Source: Tolumonas auensis DSM 9187 (GTDB lineage: Bacteria; Pseudomonadota; Gammaproteobacteria; Enterobacterales; Aeromonadaceae). Taken from it: 64,000 nucleotides of DNA. The notes under the pieces are model-generated. The model made no database searches, was not told where the DNA came from, and saw nothing but the letters and a program-made list of their open reading frames with translations. Every line of letters starts with the position of its first letter. Position 1 is the stretch's first letter. Below are positions 25,882 to 35,380 of this stretch, one piece after another. The stretch is from assembly GCF_000023065.1 (NCBI RefSeq), contig NC_012691.1, positions 420,501 through 484,500 on the forward strand. Reading direction: 5' to 3'. Position numbers and translations under genes: made by a program.

Positions 25882-26703
25882 TTGGAAACCTGCACATTAA
25901 GTAAACCGGACGATGGTATCGTTCGATTATTGCAGATTTCAGATACGCATCTGTTCGCTGAGACAAACCGCGATTTACTGGGAATTGCCACAGCGGATAG
26001 TTTTCAGGCGGTACTGGATGCCATTACTGAATTGCCGCAAACGTATGATGTGGTACTCGCTACGGGCGATCTGTCGCAAGATCACTCCGCGGCTTCCTAT
26101 CAGCGTTTTGCCCGCATGGTCACGACATTGCAGAAGCCAGTTCACTGGTTACCGGGTAATCATGATCACCGGGTACTGATGCAGAATGAACTGCAGGTCT
26201 CCGGTATTCGTCCGGAAATGCAGCTGGTCGGTGACCACTGGCAGGTGATCCTGCTGGATAGTCAGGTGTACGGCACGCCGCATGGCTGGCTGAGTCATCT
26301 GCAACTGGAACAACTTGAAGCTGCACTGCTGCAATATCCTGAAAAGCATGTCCTGATTTGTCTGCATCATCATACCTTTCCGATTGGCTCGATCTGGCTG
26401 GATCAGCACGATCTGAAGAATGCCAGTGACTTTCTGGCGGTACTGGCACGCTATCCGCGGGTAAAAGCGGTGCTCTGCGGCCATGTGCATCAGGAGTATG
26501 ATCAGTATCATCAGGGGATACGTTTTCTGACATCACCATCAACCTGCATTCAGTTCCAACCACTGAGTGTAGATTTTTCACTGGATACCATGTCTCCCGG
26601 CTGGCGTTATCTGCAGCTGTATCCGGATGGTCGTATTGCGACACAGGTCTGGCGTCTTGAACCTGGCCAGTTTGCTCCCGATTTACAATCTACAGGCTAT
26701 TGA
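25882..26703 (+). CDS. cpdA: cAMP phosphodiesterase CpdA
   Basis: Class III phosphodiesterase lowering cAMP, which affects CRP control. 273 residues. It has the metallophosphoesterase metal ligands in order: QISDTHLF, ATGDLSQD, LPGNHD, CLHHHTFP and CGHVHQE. The start is a TTG at 25882 preceded by AGAGAGA, supported because the METCTL N-terminus aligns with E. coli CpdA, and no closer ATG exists before the SDTH motif. An 85-base gap after yqiB may contain extra control. The next gene follows after one base. Confidence 0.93.
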   Translation: METCTLSKPDDGIVRLLQISDTHLFAETNRDLLGIATADSFQAVLDAITELPQTYDVVLATGDLSQDHSAASYQRFARMVTTLQKPVHWLPGNHDHRVLMQNELQVSGIRPEMQLVGDHWQVILLDSQVYGTPHGWLSHLQLEQLEAALLQYPEKHVLICLHHHTFPIGSIWLDQHDLKNASDFLAVLARYPRVKAVLCGHVHQEYDQYHQGIRFLTSPSTCIQFQPLSVDFSLDTMSPGWRYLQLYPDGRIATQVWRLEPGQFAPDLQSTGY

Positions 26704-26704
26704 G

Positions 26705-27280
26705 ATGTCGCCAACGCTGATTTATCTGCACGGTTTTAATTCAACGCCGAACTCGGTTAAAGCCCGGCAAATCGCGGAATATCTGGCTGCTGAGCTACCG
26801 GATATTCAGGTTTGTATCCCTAAACTGCCGAATACCCCGGCTGCCTCCTGGCAAACGATACAAGAGACGCTGGCTGATCTCGGTGATCGCAAGATCGGTC
26901 TGGTTGGCAGCTCCATGGGCGGTTTCTGGGCCACGAAAGTCGCGGAAGTTTACGGGCATAAAGCGGTCGTGATTAATCCGGCTATCCATCCGCATCATTT
27001 GCTGCAACAACTGCTCGGGCCGCAGCATAATCCTTACACCGGTGAAGATTATCTGCTGGAACAACATCATGTTGATGAGTTGCGTGATCTCGGGATCCCG
27101 GAGCTGCAGCATCCGGAACGGATATGGTTATTACAGCAACAGGGCGATGAAGTGTTAGACTATCGCCACGCATTACAATTTTATCATTTTGCACGAACTA
27201 CAGTAGAGCAGGGCGGCACTCACGCTTTCACAGGATTTGAACGTTACTGTGCTCAGATAGTAAGATTCCTGCAGTTATAA
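26705..27280 (+). CDS. yqiA: Alpha/beta-hydrolase esterase YqiA
   Basis: A 191-residue cytoplasmic esterase with unknown natural substrate. The oxyanion HGFNS motif is near the N-terminus (IYLHGFNSTP), the nucleophile elbow is GSSMGGFWA, and the C-terminal catalytic His lies in GGTHAFTGFE. The ATG at 26705 is one base after the cpdA stop. The cluster order cpdA-yqiA-parE is as in E. coli. Confidence 0.92.
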   Translation: MSPTLIYLHGFNSTPNSVKARQIAEYLAAELPDIQVCIPKLPNTPAASWQTIQETLADLGDRKIGLVGSSMGGFWATKVAEVYGHKAVVINPAIHPHHLLQQLLGPQHNPYTGEDYLLEQHHVDELRDLGIPELQHPERIWLLQQQGDEVLDYRHALQFYHFARTTVEQGGTHAFTGFERYCAQIVRFLQL

Positions 27281-27299
27281 ACCGTCTTCACGGAATACC

Positions 27300-29192
27300 A
27301 TGACTCAAGCTTATACCGCTGAATCCATTGAAGTCCTCAATGGTCTGGAGCCGGTGCGTCGTCGCCCCGGCATGTACACCGATACCTCTCGTCCGAATCA
27401 TCTCGGGCAGGAAGTCATTGATAACAGTGTCGATGAGGCGCTGGCAGGGCATGCCCGGCGTATTGATGTCATTCTGCATGATGATCAGTCGCTGGAAGTC
27501 ACCGATGATGGCCGCGGTATGCCGGTGGATATTCACCCGGAAGAAGGGGTGCCGGCTGTTGAGCTGATCATGTGTAAATTGCATGCCGGCGGTAAATTTT
27601 CCAACAGTAACTATCAGTTCTCCGGTGGTCTGCACGGGGTGGGGATCTCGGTCGTCAACGCGCTGTCACGCCGTGTCGAAGTCACGGTGCGCCGCGATGG
27701 TAATGTGTATGAAATGGCCTTTGAACAGGGCGATAAAGTCGCTGATCTGACCATCACCGGCACCTGTGGCAAGCGCAACACCGGTACCCGGGTGAAGTTC
27801 TGGCCGGACGCGAAATATTTCGATTCACCGAAATTCTCTGCCAGCCGTCTGGTGCATATTCTCAAAGCCAAAGCGGTATTGTGTCCGGGCTTAACCATCC
27901 ATTTTGAAGACCGCGTCAATCAGCAGGTATATGACTGGTGTTATCAGGATGGTCTGCGTGACTATCTGCTGGATAACCTGAAAGACGTCATCCGTTTGCC
28001 GGAACAACCGTTTACCGGTCAGTTCAGTGCGGACAATTCAGCGGTGGACTGGGCATTGTGCTGGTTGCCGGAAGGCGGCGAGCTCATCAGCGAATCGTAT
28101 GTCAACCTGATCCCGACGGTGCAGGGTGGGACGCATGTCAACGGCCTGCGTCAGGGCCTGCTGGATGCGATGCGCGAGTTCTGTGAATTCCGTAATCTGC
28201 TGCCACGCGGCGTGAAGCTGACGCCGGATGATATTTGGGATCGTTGTGCCTATATTCTGTCGATCAAGATGCAGGATCCGCAATTTGCCGGTCAGACCAA
28301 AGAGCGTTTGTCTTCGCGTCAGAGTGCGGCGTTTGTTTCCGGCATTGTGAAAGATGCGTTCAGCTTGTGGCTGAACTCGAATATCGAACTGGCGGAACAG
28401 CTGGCGGAACTGTGCATCAACAGCGCGCAGCGTCGTCTGCGTGCCGCGAAAACCGTGGTGCGCAAGAAGATCACGCAAGGGCCGGCACTGCCGGGCAAGC
28501 TGACTGATTGTAACTGTTCTGATCCGATGCAGGGTGAGCTGTTTCTGGTGGAAGGGGATTCCGCGGGCGGTAGTGCCAAGCAGGCACGGGAACGTGAATT
28601 CCAGGCCATCATGCCGCTGCGTGGGAAGATCCTGAACACCTGGGAAGTCGATGCCTCGGAAGTACTGGCATCGCAGGAAGTCCATCACATCTCGATTGCG
28701 GTGGGGATGGATCCGGACTCTGATGATCTGAGTGGCCTGCGTTACGGCAAGATCTGTATTCTCGCCGATGCGGATTCGGATGGTCTGCACATCGCGACCC
28801 TGCTGTGTGCGCTGTTTGTGAAACATTTCCGTCCGCTGGTGGAAAAAGGGCATGTGTATGTCGCGATGCCGCCACTGTTCCGAATCGATCTCGGCAAAGA
28901 AGTGTATTACGCGCTGGATGAAGATGAGAAAGAAGGTGTTCTGCAGCGCCTGAAAGCCGAGAAGAAACGAGGCACCCCTCAGGTGACCCGCTTTAAAGGT
29001 CTGGGTGAAATGAACCCGAAACAGCTGCGTGAAACCACCATGGATCCGAACACCCGCCGTTTAGTACAACTGACGCTGGATGATGAAACGGAAGAAACCA
29101 TGCAGCTGATGGATATGCTGCTGGCGAAGAAGCGCTCCGGTGATCGCCGCGAATGGCTCGAAAGTAAGGGTAATCTGGCGGATATCGGTTAG
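27300..29192 (+). CDS. parE: DNA topoisomerase IV subunit B ParE
   Basis: ATPase subunit of topoisomerase IV, which decatenates daughter chromosomes. 630 residues. It has GHKL ATPase motifs (VIDNSVDEAL, TDDGRGMP, GGLHGVGISVVNALS), the transducer and TOPRIM domain with VEGDSAGGSAKQ, PLRGKILN and DADSDGLH, and a C-terminal KGLGEMNPKQL. Full length matches E. coli ParE. No parC is in the window. Twenty bases separate it from yqiA. Confidence 0.97.
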   Translation: MTQAYTAESIEVLNGLEPVRRRPGMYTDTSRPNHLGQEVIDNSVDEALAGHARRIDVILHDDQSLEVTDDGRGMPVDIHPEEGVPAVELIMCKLHAGGKFSNSNYQFSGGLHGVGISVVNALSRRVEVTVRRDGNVYEMAFEQGDKVADLTITGTCGKRNTGTRVKFWPDAKYFDSPKFSASRLVHILKAKAVLCPGLTIHFEDRVNQQVYDWCYQDGLRDYLLDNLKDVIRLPEQPFTGQFSADNSAVDWALCWLPEGGELISESYVNLIPTVQGGTHVNGLRQGLLDAMREFCEFRNLLPRGVKLTPDDIWDRCAYILSIKMQDPQFAGQTKERLSSRQSAAFVSGIVKDAFSLWLNSNIELAEQLAELCINSAQRRLRAAKTVVRKKITQGPALPGKLTDCNCSDPMQGELFLVEGDSAGGSAKQAREREFQAIMPLRGKILNTWEVDASEVLASQEVHHISIAVGMDPDSDDLSGLRYGKICILADADSDGLHIATLLCALFVKHFRPLVEKGHVYVAMPPLFRIDLGKEVYYALDEDEKEGVLQRLKAEKKRGTPQVTRFKGLGEMNPKQLRETTMDPNTRRLVQLTLDDETEETMQLMDMLLAKKRSGDRREWLESKGNLADIG

Positions 29193-29224
29193 TTTTGCCG
29201 CTGGAGCCTGTGTGGTCATACCGC

Positions 29225-29251
29225 TATAATGCATGTTAATCCCATTAACAT
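29225..29251 (+). promoter_or_regulatory. Promoter -10 and candidate RHH operator
   Basis: TATAAT at 29225-29230, then a perfect palindrome ATGTTAAT-CCC-ATTAACAT at 29233-29251, over the expected transcription start and 15 bases before the RHH start codon. The position is ideal for self-repression by the small DNA-binding protein it precedes. A 14/16 copy lies in front of sulP at 31183-31201. Confidence 0.68.
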
Positions 29252-29266
29252 ACAGAGCATTCGACG

Positions 29267-29467
29267 ATGGAAAAAAAGACCGCACGGTTAACTTTACTGA
29301 TTGATCCGGTAAAGAAAAAAGCCTTTGAAGATCTCTGTACGGCGCAGGATCTGACGCCGTCGCAGGTGGTTCGTCAGATGATCCGCGATTATCTGGATGA
29401 ACATGGCGTCACCTATGCGACGAAAAGTACACTGGGTGCCAAAGCGAAAAACGAAACCACGCCCTGA
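29267..29467 (+). CDS. Small ribbon-helix-helix (CopG/Arc-like) regulator
   Basis: A 66-residue protein whose first 45 residues fit the ribbon-helix-helix fold: a short strand (ARLTLLID), helix A (PVKKKAFEDLCTAQ), a turn with DLTPSQVV, and helix B (RQMIRDYLDEHG). The basic tail is probably disordered. No toxin or partner gene is beside it, so it is not an obvious antitoxin. It is convergent with sulP, and the shared palindrome upstream of both genes suggests it controls them. Target ligand unknown. Confidence 0.8.
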   Translation: MEKKTARLTLLIDPVKKKAFEDLCTAQDLTPSQVVRQMIRDYLDEHGVTYATKSTLGAKAKNETTP

Positions 29468-29485
29468 GGCGTGGTTTTCTTTTTG
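29454..29485. terminator. Terminator between the RHH gene and sulP
   Basis: AAACCACGCC-CTGA-GGCGTGGTTT followed by T-rich sequence, overlapping the RHH stop codon. Serves both convergent genes. Confidence 0.88.
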
Positions 29486-29491
29486 AGATGA

Positions 29492-31171
29492 TTAGCGCTC
29501 GTTAACCGCCATTTTTTCGCTGTTTTCCGCAAACCGCAATTCGCAGTAATTCAAGGCTTCATCAAAGGTCGTGAAGTTGTGGCCTTCTCCCACCAGATCG
29601 ATGATACCGGCTTTCGTCAGCTTTTGTTGTACCGTTTTATTGGCTTCACATAACAGGATGGTGACGTTGTGTTTCGCTAATAAATGGATGACATGTTCCA
29701 GCGACTGCAGCGCAGTGAAATCCATAAACGGGACATGGTTCAGTCGCAGGACCAATGCTTTCGGTTCGGTATTGGTTTGCGCCAGTGCCCGTTGGAAAGT
29801 TTCTGCTGCACCAAAAAACAGCGGGCCGTCGATGCTGTAAACCATCACCTGTGGCGGTAATTTTTTATGTCCGATAATTTGCAGTTCTTTCTCCAGATCA
29901 TCCTCGCTGTGCTGCTGGATTTCGACGGCGCCCGCCATCCGCTGCATAAAACTGAATGCGGCCAGAATAACCCCGATATTGACGGCAACTACCAGATCCG
30001 TGAACACCGTCAGCAGGAATGTGATCAGCAGGATAGCGGTATCTGTTTTCGGCGCCTTCTTCACCATTTCCACGAAATGCGGCAGTTCACTCATGTTCCA
30101 GGCAACGACAAACAGGATCGCCGCCAGTGCGCACAATGGAATGTTGTTGGCCAGCGGTGCCAGAAACAGCAGGATCATCAGTAACACAACAGAGTGAATG
30201 ATGCCGGCCAGCGGGCTGTTCCCTCCATTACGGATGTTGGTCGCCGTACGGGCAATGGCACCGGTCGCGGCAAAACCACCGAATAAAGGGGCGATGATAT
30301 TCGCCAGACCTTGTCCGATCAGCTCCTGATTCGAGTCATGCCGGGTTCCGGCCATACCGTCGGCCACCACGGCAGAGAGCAATGATTCGATCGCTCCCAG
30401 CATCGCAATGGTGAATGCCGGACCAATCAACTGCACCATATCGCTGAAAGTGAATTCTGGCAGAGCAAAATCTGGTAATTTCTGTGGAATGCCACCGAAA
30501 GCACTACCAATGGTGGCAACGCCTTCCGGATGGAACAGACTGACAATCAGGGTGGAAAAGATCATCGCCATCAGCGGGCCGGGCACCTTGCGCAGATAAG
30601 GAATACGCGGTGTCAGCAGCACCAGTGCCAGACTGCACAGTGCCAGCGCACTGGTGGTCAGATTGGCATGGGGTAATTGCTGCAGCAGGTGCCAGAATTT
30701 TTCATGGAAGTGTTCACCGCTGACACTGGGCAGACCGAAGAAGTCTTTCCACTGTCCGACCCAGATGATAACCCCAATCCCACTGGTAAAACCGACAATC
30801 ACCGGCGCGGGAATGAATTTGATGATACTGCCGAGGCGGCTGAAGCCCATCAGCATCAGAATGACACCGGCCATCAGGGTTGCGATTTGTAACCCGCTGA
30901 CGCCGTATTTAGCGGTGATTCCGGCCAGAATAACGATAAACGCACCGGTTGGACCGGCAATCTGTAACCGGCTGCCGCCAAACACAGCCACCACTGCCCC
31001 GGCCACCATGGCAGTGTAGAGCCCCTGTTCCGGTTTTACGCCGGAAGCGATTGCAAACGCCATGGCTAAAGGTAATGCCACGACACCGACGATAAGCCCG
31101 GCAACCAGATTAGGAAGCCAGTTTTTGGCGCGTAGCAGACCAGCCCGCTGCGCTTCCAGTATTGCAATCAT
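29492..31171 (-). CDS. SulP-family anion transporter with STAS domain
   Basis: Inner-membrane transporter of 559 residues: an N-terminal transport domain of about 10-14 helices (residues 1-400, beginning AGLIVGVVALPLAMAFAIASG) and a C-terminal cytoplasmic STAS domain (about 425-545, LRLNHVPFMDFTALQSLEH). The family moves sulfate, bicarbonate or C4-dicarboxylates. Marine cyanobacterial BicA and E. coli YchM/DauA are relatives, and DauA takes up dicarboxylates. Substrate is undecided. ATG at 31171 with GAGGTGG ahead (GTG at 31177 also in frame). An imperfect copy of the RHH-gene palindrome lies just upstream (31183-31201). Confidence 0.88.
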   Translation of the reverse strand: MIAILEAQRAGLLRAKNWLPNLVAGLIVGVVALPLAMAFAIASGVKPEQGLYTAMVAGAVVAVFGGSRLQIAGPTGAFIVILAGITAKYGVSGLQIATLMAGVILMLMGFSRLGSIIKFIPAPVIVGFTSGIGVIIWVGQWKDFFGLPSVSGEHFHEKFWHLLQQLPHANLTTSALALCSLALVLLTPRIPYLRKVPGPLMAMIFSTLIVSLFHPEGVATIGSAFGGIPQKLPDFALPEFTFSDMVQLIGPAFTIAMLGAIESLLSAVVADGMAGTRHDSNQELIGQGLANIIAPLFGGFAATGAIARTATNIRNGGNSPLAGIIHSVVLLMILLFLAPLANNIPLCALAAILFVVAWNMSELPHFVEMVKKAPKTDTAILLITFLLTVFTDLVVAVNIGVILAAFSFMQRMAGAVEIQQHSEDDLEKELQIIGHKKLPPQVMVYSIDGPLFFGAAETFQRALAQTNTEPKALVLRLNHVPFMDFTALQSLEHVIHLLAKHNVTILLCEANKTVQQKLTKAGIIDLVGEGHNFTTFDEALNYCELRFAENSEKMAVNER

Positions 31172-31182
31172 AACCACCTCAA

Positions 31183-31201
31183 ATACTAATCATATTAACA
31201 T
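31183..31201. promoter_or_regulatory. Second copy of the RHH-type palindrome, before sulP
   Basis: ATACTAAT-CAT-ATTAACAT, 12 bases upstream of the sulP start codon. It matches the RHH operator at 29233-29251 in 14 of 16 arm bases with an identical three-base spacer. One arm is exact, the other differs at two positions. Confidence 0.5.
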
Positions 31202-31429
31202 ATGGTGATAACCGTTTGACGCATTCTAGCGCGTTCCGGCATATCAGATCATGAAAGCAAATCAAAAAAGATCCGGCCTGCACTGCAATACATAAAAAGC
31301 CGGACTTTCTGCAGGATTTGCGGCAAAGCTCCCATATCTTTCTCTGCAATAAACTAGAATTAACAGCATATGCTGCTGGTGATTCCGGCGCATTCCCCTC
31401 GCATTACGCTACGAGCCGCGGAGGTAACT

Positions 31430-31654
31430 ATGATTAAGCATTCTCTGGTGCACGCTAAAATACCGCAGTATGCACAGCGCCCTGATCGGGGCCATTCAAT
31501 ATTTTCACATATCAAACATATGCTGTTGTTATGGAAGCAAAACTGGCAGACCCGTCGTCAGCTGGCCCGTCTGAGCGCAGAAGATTTGCGTGATATTGGC
31601 CTCAGCGAAGCGCAACGCCAGGAAGAGCTGAACAAATCGTTCTGGGAACCATAA
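31430..31654 (+). CDS. Small DUF1127 protein
   Basis: A 74-residue protein. The C-terminal 40 residues (about WKQNWQTRRQLARLSAEDLRDIGLS) are a DUF1127 domain, a short Arg-rich helix-loop-helix found in small bacterial proteins, some of which bind RNA or adjust phosphate/carbon metabolism in other species. Function here is unknown. The strong SD (GGAGGT, 31420-31425) five bases before the ATG at 31430 fixes the start. It is alone between sulP and the oad operon, with its own terminator. Confidence 0.82.
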   Translation: MIKHSLVHAKIPQYAQRPDRGHSIFSHIKHMLLLWKQNWQTRRQLARLSAEDLRDIGLSEAQRQEELNKSFWEP

Positions 31655-31685
31655 ACTTCAGTTTAAGTGAGTGTAGTTCTGATGC

Positions 31686-31720
31686 ACCCCCGCGAAGAAA
31701 TTCCGGGGGTGTTTTTGTTT
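31686..31720 (+). terminator. Terminator after the DUF1127 gene
   Basis: ACCCCCG-N11-CGGGGGT followed by GTTTTTGTTT, 31 bases after the stop. Confidence 0.9.
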
Positions 31721-31907
31721 GTGGGGTTATAGGGGGGAGCCGGTTGTATTTGAAAATAAAGAAATATCTTAAAGTGACTGCCGTGTCACATGCCATGTCA
31801 TATAAAACGACTATCCTTTTTACTCCAATATTCAGACGATACCATTCATAACAATACAGAGATTTTATCTTTGTTTTTCCTGGATTAATGAAATATGGAG
31901 GTGAACG

Positions 31908-32168
31908 ATGACGAATGGTGAGCTTATGCTTGAAGGCGTCAACCTGATGATCGCCGGCATGGGTTTTGTCATGGTTTTCTTACTGCTGCTGGTTTATGCA
32001 GTGCAACTCATGTCGCGAATTATTGCCCGTTTCACACCAGACCTACCGCTCCCTGTAATTCCCATACCACAGCCCGAACAACCCTTATCCTCGACTGATG
32101 ATGCATTAACCAAAGTCGCGATTGCTGCTGCTTTACACCACCATCGCCGCACTCATGACAAAAAATAA
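31908..32168 (+). CDS. oadG: Oxaloacetate decarboxylase gamma subunit OadG
   Basis: Small membrane subunit (86 residues) that stabilises the decarboxylase complex and binds a zinc ion near its C-terminus. A single membrane helix (about 14-34, IAGMGFVMVFLLLLVYAVQL) is followed by a proline-rich linker (LPVIPIPQPEQP) and a His-rich tail (LHHHRRTH) for metal binding, the usual OadG layout. ATG follows GGAGGTG. First gene of oadGAB. The 250-base gap upstream holds the DUF1127 terminator and AT-rich promoter sequence. Confidence 0.93.
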   Translation: MTNGELMLEGVNLMIAGMGFVMVFLLLLVYAVQLMSRIIARFTPDLPLPVIPIPQPEQPLSSTDDALTKVAIAAALHHHRRTHDKK

Positions 32169-32190
32169 TTTCCACTGATGGAGAAAAAGG

Positions 32191-33996
32191 ATGATTGTAA
32201 CTCCTCGCCCTGTTGCCATTACTGATGTTGTGCTGCGTGATGCACACCAGTCCTTGTTTGCTACCCGTCTGCGTCTTGATGACATGTTGCCCGCCGCTGA
32301 AATGCTGGATCAGGTTGGTTACTGGTCTCTGGAAAGCTGGGGTGGCGCAACGTTTGATTCCTGCATTCGTTTTTTAGGTGAAGATCCGTGGGATCGTCTG
32401 CGTGAATTTAAAAAGGCCATGCCGAAAACCCGTCAGCAAATGTTATTGCGTGGTCAGAATTTGCTGGGGTACCGTCATTATGCGGATGATGTTGTAGAAC
32501 GTTTTGTGGAGCGGGCATCGGCCACTGGTATTGATGTTTTCCGTGTGTTTGATGCGATGAATGATCCCCGTAACATGCGGTGCGCATTACAGGCAGTGAA
32601 GAAAAACGGCGCGCATGCACAGGGTACGCTGAGCTATACCACCAGTCCGGTACATAACGAACAAACCTGGATTGATCTGGCGGAACAGTTGCTGGAAATC
32701 GGAGTTGATTCGATCGCGATTAAGGATATGTCCGGCATTCTGACACCGACTGCTGCCTATAATCTGATCAGTAAACTCAAAGAACAATTTGATGTAGAAC
32801 TGCATCTGCACTGTCACGCCACGACCGGTCTGGCGGAAATGACGCTGCTCAAAGCCATTGAAGCCGGGGTGGATCGGGTGGATACCGCCATTTCGTCTAT
32901 GAGTGGTACTTATGGTCATGCGGCGACGGAAGCTATTGTTGCTGCGCTGCAGGGCACGCCGTATGACACCGGGCTGGATCTGATGCAACTGGAAAAAATT
33001 GCGGCCTATTTCCGTGATATCCGTAAAAAATATTCTGCGTTCGAAGGTCAGCTGAAAGGCATCGACAGCCGCATCCTGATTGCTCAGGTGCCGGGCGGCA
33101 TGCTGACCAATCTGGAAAGTCAGCTGAAGCAGCAGAATGCCGCTGACAAACTGGATCTGGTATTGGCAGAGATCCCACGGGTGCGTGAAGATTTGGGCTT
33201 TTTGCCACTGGTAACCCCAACCTCTCAGATCGTCGGCACACAAGCGGTACTGAACGTGCTGACGGGTGAGCGTTACAAAAATATTGCCAAAGAAACCGCC
33301 GGTGTACTGAAAGGTGAATATGGTGCGACGCCGGCACCGGTCAATGCGGAACTGCAGCAGCGTGTGCTGAATGGTGAATTACCGATCACGTGTCGTCCGG
33401 CGGATAACCTGAAACCTGAAATGGAGACGTTAGAAGAAAGCGTTATTGAGAGCGCAGCCCAGAAAGGTGTGAAACTGTCTGAAAACATCATCGATGATGT
33501 TCTGACGGTGGCATTGTTCCCGCAAATTGCCTGGAAGTTTCTGGAAAATCGTGGCAATCCGGCCGCTTTTGAACCTCATCCGCAAGTTGCTCCTGCTGTT
33601 GTTCCGCCAACCGTGGTTCCGGCAGCTAAGGAGAAAGTGGAAGGACCGGCAATTTATACCATTGAGGTTGAAGGCCGCAGCTATGTGGTGAAAGTCAGCG
33701 AAGGTGGCGAAGTCAGACATGTGCAGGAGGTTTCCTCTGCTGTTTCACCGGTCGTGCCGGCACCGGCTGTTTCCGCTGCGAATGCAGTCCCGGTTGCCGC
33801 GCCTTTAGCCGGGAATATCTGGAAGGTAGTCGTGAAAGCAGGGCAAGCGGTGAAAGAAGGGGATGTGCTGGTGATCCTGGAAGCCATGAAAATGGAGACC
33901 GAGATCCGGGCAGGTCTTTCCGGCACAGTGAATACGATCCAGGTGAAAGAAGGTGATGCTGTTGCTGTCGGTGATTGCATGCTGACTCTGGTATAA
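32191..33996 (+). CDS. oadA: Oxaloacetate decarboxylase alpha subunit OadA
   Basis: Cytoplasmic carboxyltransferase of 601 residues that takes CO2 from oxaloacetate, making pyruvate, onto biotin. The TIM-barrel carboxyltransferase domain starts with [15 protein letters not shown], and the metal/substrate lysine lies in [11 protein letters not shown] conserved carboxylase domain (about 300-460) is followed by an Ala/Pro-rich linker and the C-terminal biotinyl domain with EAMKMET (biotinylated lysine). Second gene of oadGAB. The product carboxybiotin is decarboxylated by OadB with Na+ export. Confidence 0.96.
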   Translation: MIVTPRPVAITDVVLRDAHQSLFATRLRLDDMLPAAEMLDQVGYWSLESWGGATFDSCIRFLGEDPWDRLREFKKAMPKTRQQMLLRGQNLLGYRHYADDVVERFVERASATGIDVFRVFDAMNDPRNMRCALQAVKKNGAHAQGTLSYTTSPVHNEQTWIDLAEQLLEIGVDSIAIKDMSGILTPTAAYNLISKLKEQFDVELHLHCHATTGLAEMTLLKAIEAGVDRVDTAISSMSGTYGHAATEAIVAALQGTPYDTGLDLMQLEKIAAYFRDIRKKYSAFEGQLKGIDSRILIAQVPGGMLTNLESQLKQQNAADKLDLVLAEIPRVREDLGFLPLVTPTSQIVGTQAVLNVLTGERYKNIAKETAGVLKGEYGATPAPVNAELQQRVLNGELPITCRPADNLKPEMETLEESVIESAAQKGVKLSENIIDDVLTVALFPQIAWKFLENRGNPAAFEPHPQVAPAVVPPTVVPAAKEKVEGPAIYTIEVEGRSYVVKVSEGGEVRHVQEVSSAVSPVVPAPAVSAANAVPVAAPLAGNIWKVVVKAGQAVKEGDVLVILEAMKMETEIRAGLSGTVNTIQVKEGDAVAVGDCMLTLV

Positions 33997-34009
33997 GAGG
34001 GCTGAAATT

Positions 34010-35311
34010 ATGGATCGTATAGGTGCATTATTGCAGGGCATGGGGTTCATGAGCCTGACCGTGGGTCAGGCTGTCATGTTACTGATCAGCTTGCTATTGC
34101 TTTGGCTGGCGATTGTCAAAAAATTTGAACCGTTATTGCTGATGCCAATTGGATTCGGCGGATTGCTGGCTAACATTCCGGATGCCGGGCTGGCTTTTTC
34201 TGCCCTGGACATGGCCTTATATAAAGCTCAGCCGGATGTTATTGCGGCAATAGCGGCAAATATCGGTAGTTTGCCGGATGTCTCCGCAATCAAGTTGCAG
34301 ATGCCGGATTTAACACTGCCTGCACTGCATAGTATTGAAGAGATAGCGGCTGGTTATGGATATACGGACGGAATTCAGTACATCTTCTATAAAGTAGCAA
34401 TTGCTTCCGGTGTTGCACCGCTGGTGATTTTCATGGGTGTAGGCGCGATGACCGATTTTGGTCCACTGCTTGCTAATCCGCGAACGTTAATGTTAGGCGC
34501 CGCTGCACAGTTTGGCATCTTTACCACGGTACTGGGTGCATTAGGGCTTAACTACCTGGGAGTCATGAATTTTTCACTGGCTCAGGCGGCATCCATCGGG
34601 ATTATTGGCGGTGCGGATGGTCCGACGGCGATTTATCTGACCAGTATTTTGGCTCCTGAGTTATTAGGGGCAATTGCAGTTGCGGCTTATTCCTATATGG
34701 CACTGGTGCCGCTGATTCAGCCACCGATCATGCGCCTGCTGACAACAGAAGAAGAACGCAAAATCGTGATGACTCAGTTGCGTCCGGTAAATAAACGGGA
34801 AAAGATCCTGTTTCCGATCATATTGCTGCTGCTGGTAGCTTTGATCCTGCCGGATGCTGCACCACTGCTGGGTATGTTCTGTTTCGGTAATTTAATGCGT
34901 GAATGTGGCGTGGTGGATCGTCTGAGTGACACGGTACAAAACGCACTGATTAATATCGTCACGATCATTCTCGGATTATCAGTTGGTGCAAAATTGATGG
35001 CAGATAAATTTCTGCAACCACAGACACTGGGCATCCTGTTACTTGGCGTGATTGCGTTTGGTGTTGGCACCGCCAGCGGTGTGTTAATGGCCAAACTGAT
35101 GAACCGCTTCAGTAAAAACAAGATCAATCCGCTGATTGGCTCTGCCGGTGTATCTGCCGTACCGATGGCCGCCCGGGTGTCAAACAAACTGGGGCTGGAA
35201 GCGAATCATCAGAACTTTCTGTTAATGCATGCGATGGGGCCCAATGTCGCGGGCGTTATCGGTTCTGCCATTGCTGCGGGTGTGATGATTAAATATATTC
35301 TGGCGTTGTAA
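34010..35311 (+). CDS. oadB: Na+-pumping oxaloacetate decarboxylase beta subunit OadB
   Basis: A 433-residue inner-membrane protein with nine or more helices. It decarboxylates carboxybiotin and exports sodium, conserving energy in fermentation of citrate, tartrate or malate-derived oxaloacetate. The key conserved helix with the [13 protein letters not shown] motif (catalytic Asp) is near residue 200, and the [16 protein letters not shown]-like C-terminus ([15 protein letters not shown]) is present. SD GAGGG. Followed by a long perfect terminator. Its oxaloacetate could come from the tartrate island ten kilobases away. Confidence 0.96.
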   Translation: MDRIGALLQGMGFMSLTVGQAVMLLISLLLLWLAIVKKFEPLLLMPIGFGGLLANIPDAGLAFSALDMALYKAQPDVIAAIAANIGSLPDVSAIKLQMPDLTLPALHSIEEIAAGYGYTDGIQYIFYKVAIASGVAPLVIFMGVGAMTDFGPLLANPRTLMLGAAAQFGIFTTVLGALGLNYLGVMNFSLAQAASIGIIGGADGPTAIYLTSILAPELLGAIAVAAYSYMALVPLIQPPIMRLLTTEEERKIVMTQLRPVNKREKILFPIILLLLVALILPDAAPLLGMFCFGNLMRECGVVDRLSDTVQNALINIVTIILGLSVGAKLMADKFLQPQTLGILLLGVIAFGVGTASGVLMAKLMNRFSKNKINPLIGSAGVSAVPMAARVSNKLGLEANHQNFLLMHAMGPNVAGVIGSAIAAGVMIKYILAL

Positions 35312-35319
35312 GCAAACAA

Positions 35320-35355
35320 GTGCCGGCTGAATGCGGGATAACATTCAGCCGGCAC
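35320..35355 (+). terminator. Terminator after oadGAB
   Basis: GTGCCGGCTGAATG-N8-CATTCAGCCGGCAC, a perfect 14-bp stem, nine bases after the oadB stop and shared with the 3' end of convergent marR. It lacks a strong U-run, so read-through is possible. Confidence 0.7.
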
Positions 35356-35380
35356 GTCTCCGTTCATTCCCTGGCAACAA

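Noticed and set aside
31774-31789. GTGAC-N6-GTCAC inverted repeat before oadG, considered as a CRP site
   Set aside because: The GTGA and TCAC halves are eight bases apart instead of six and the flanking bases do not fit.
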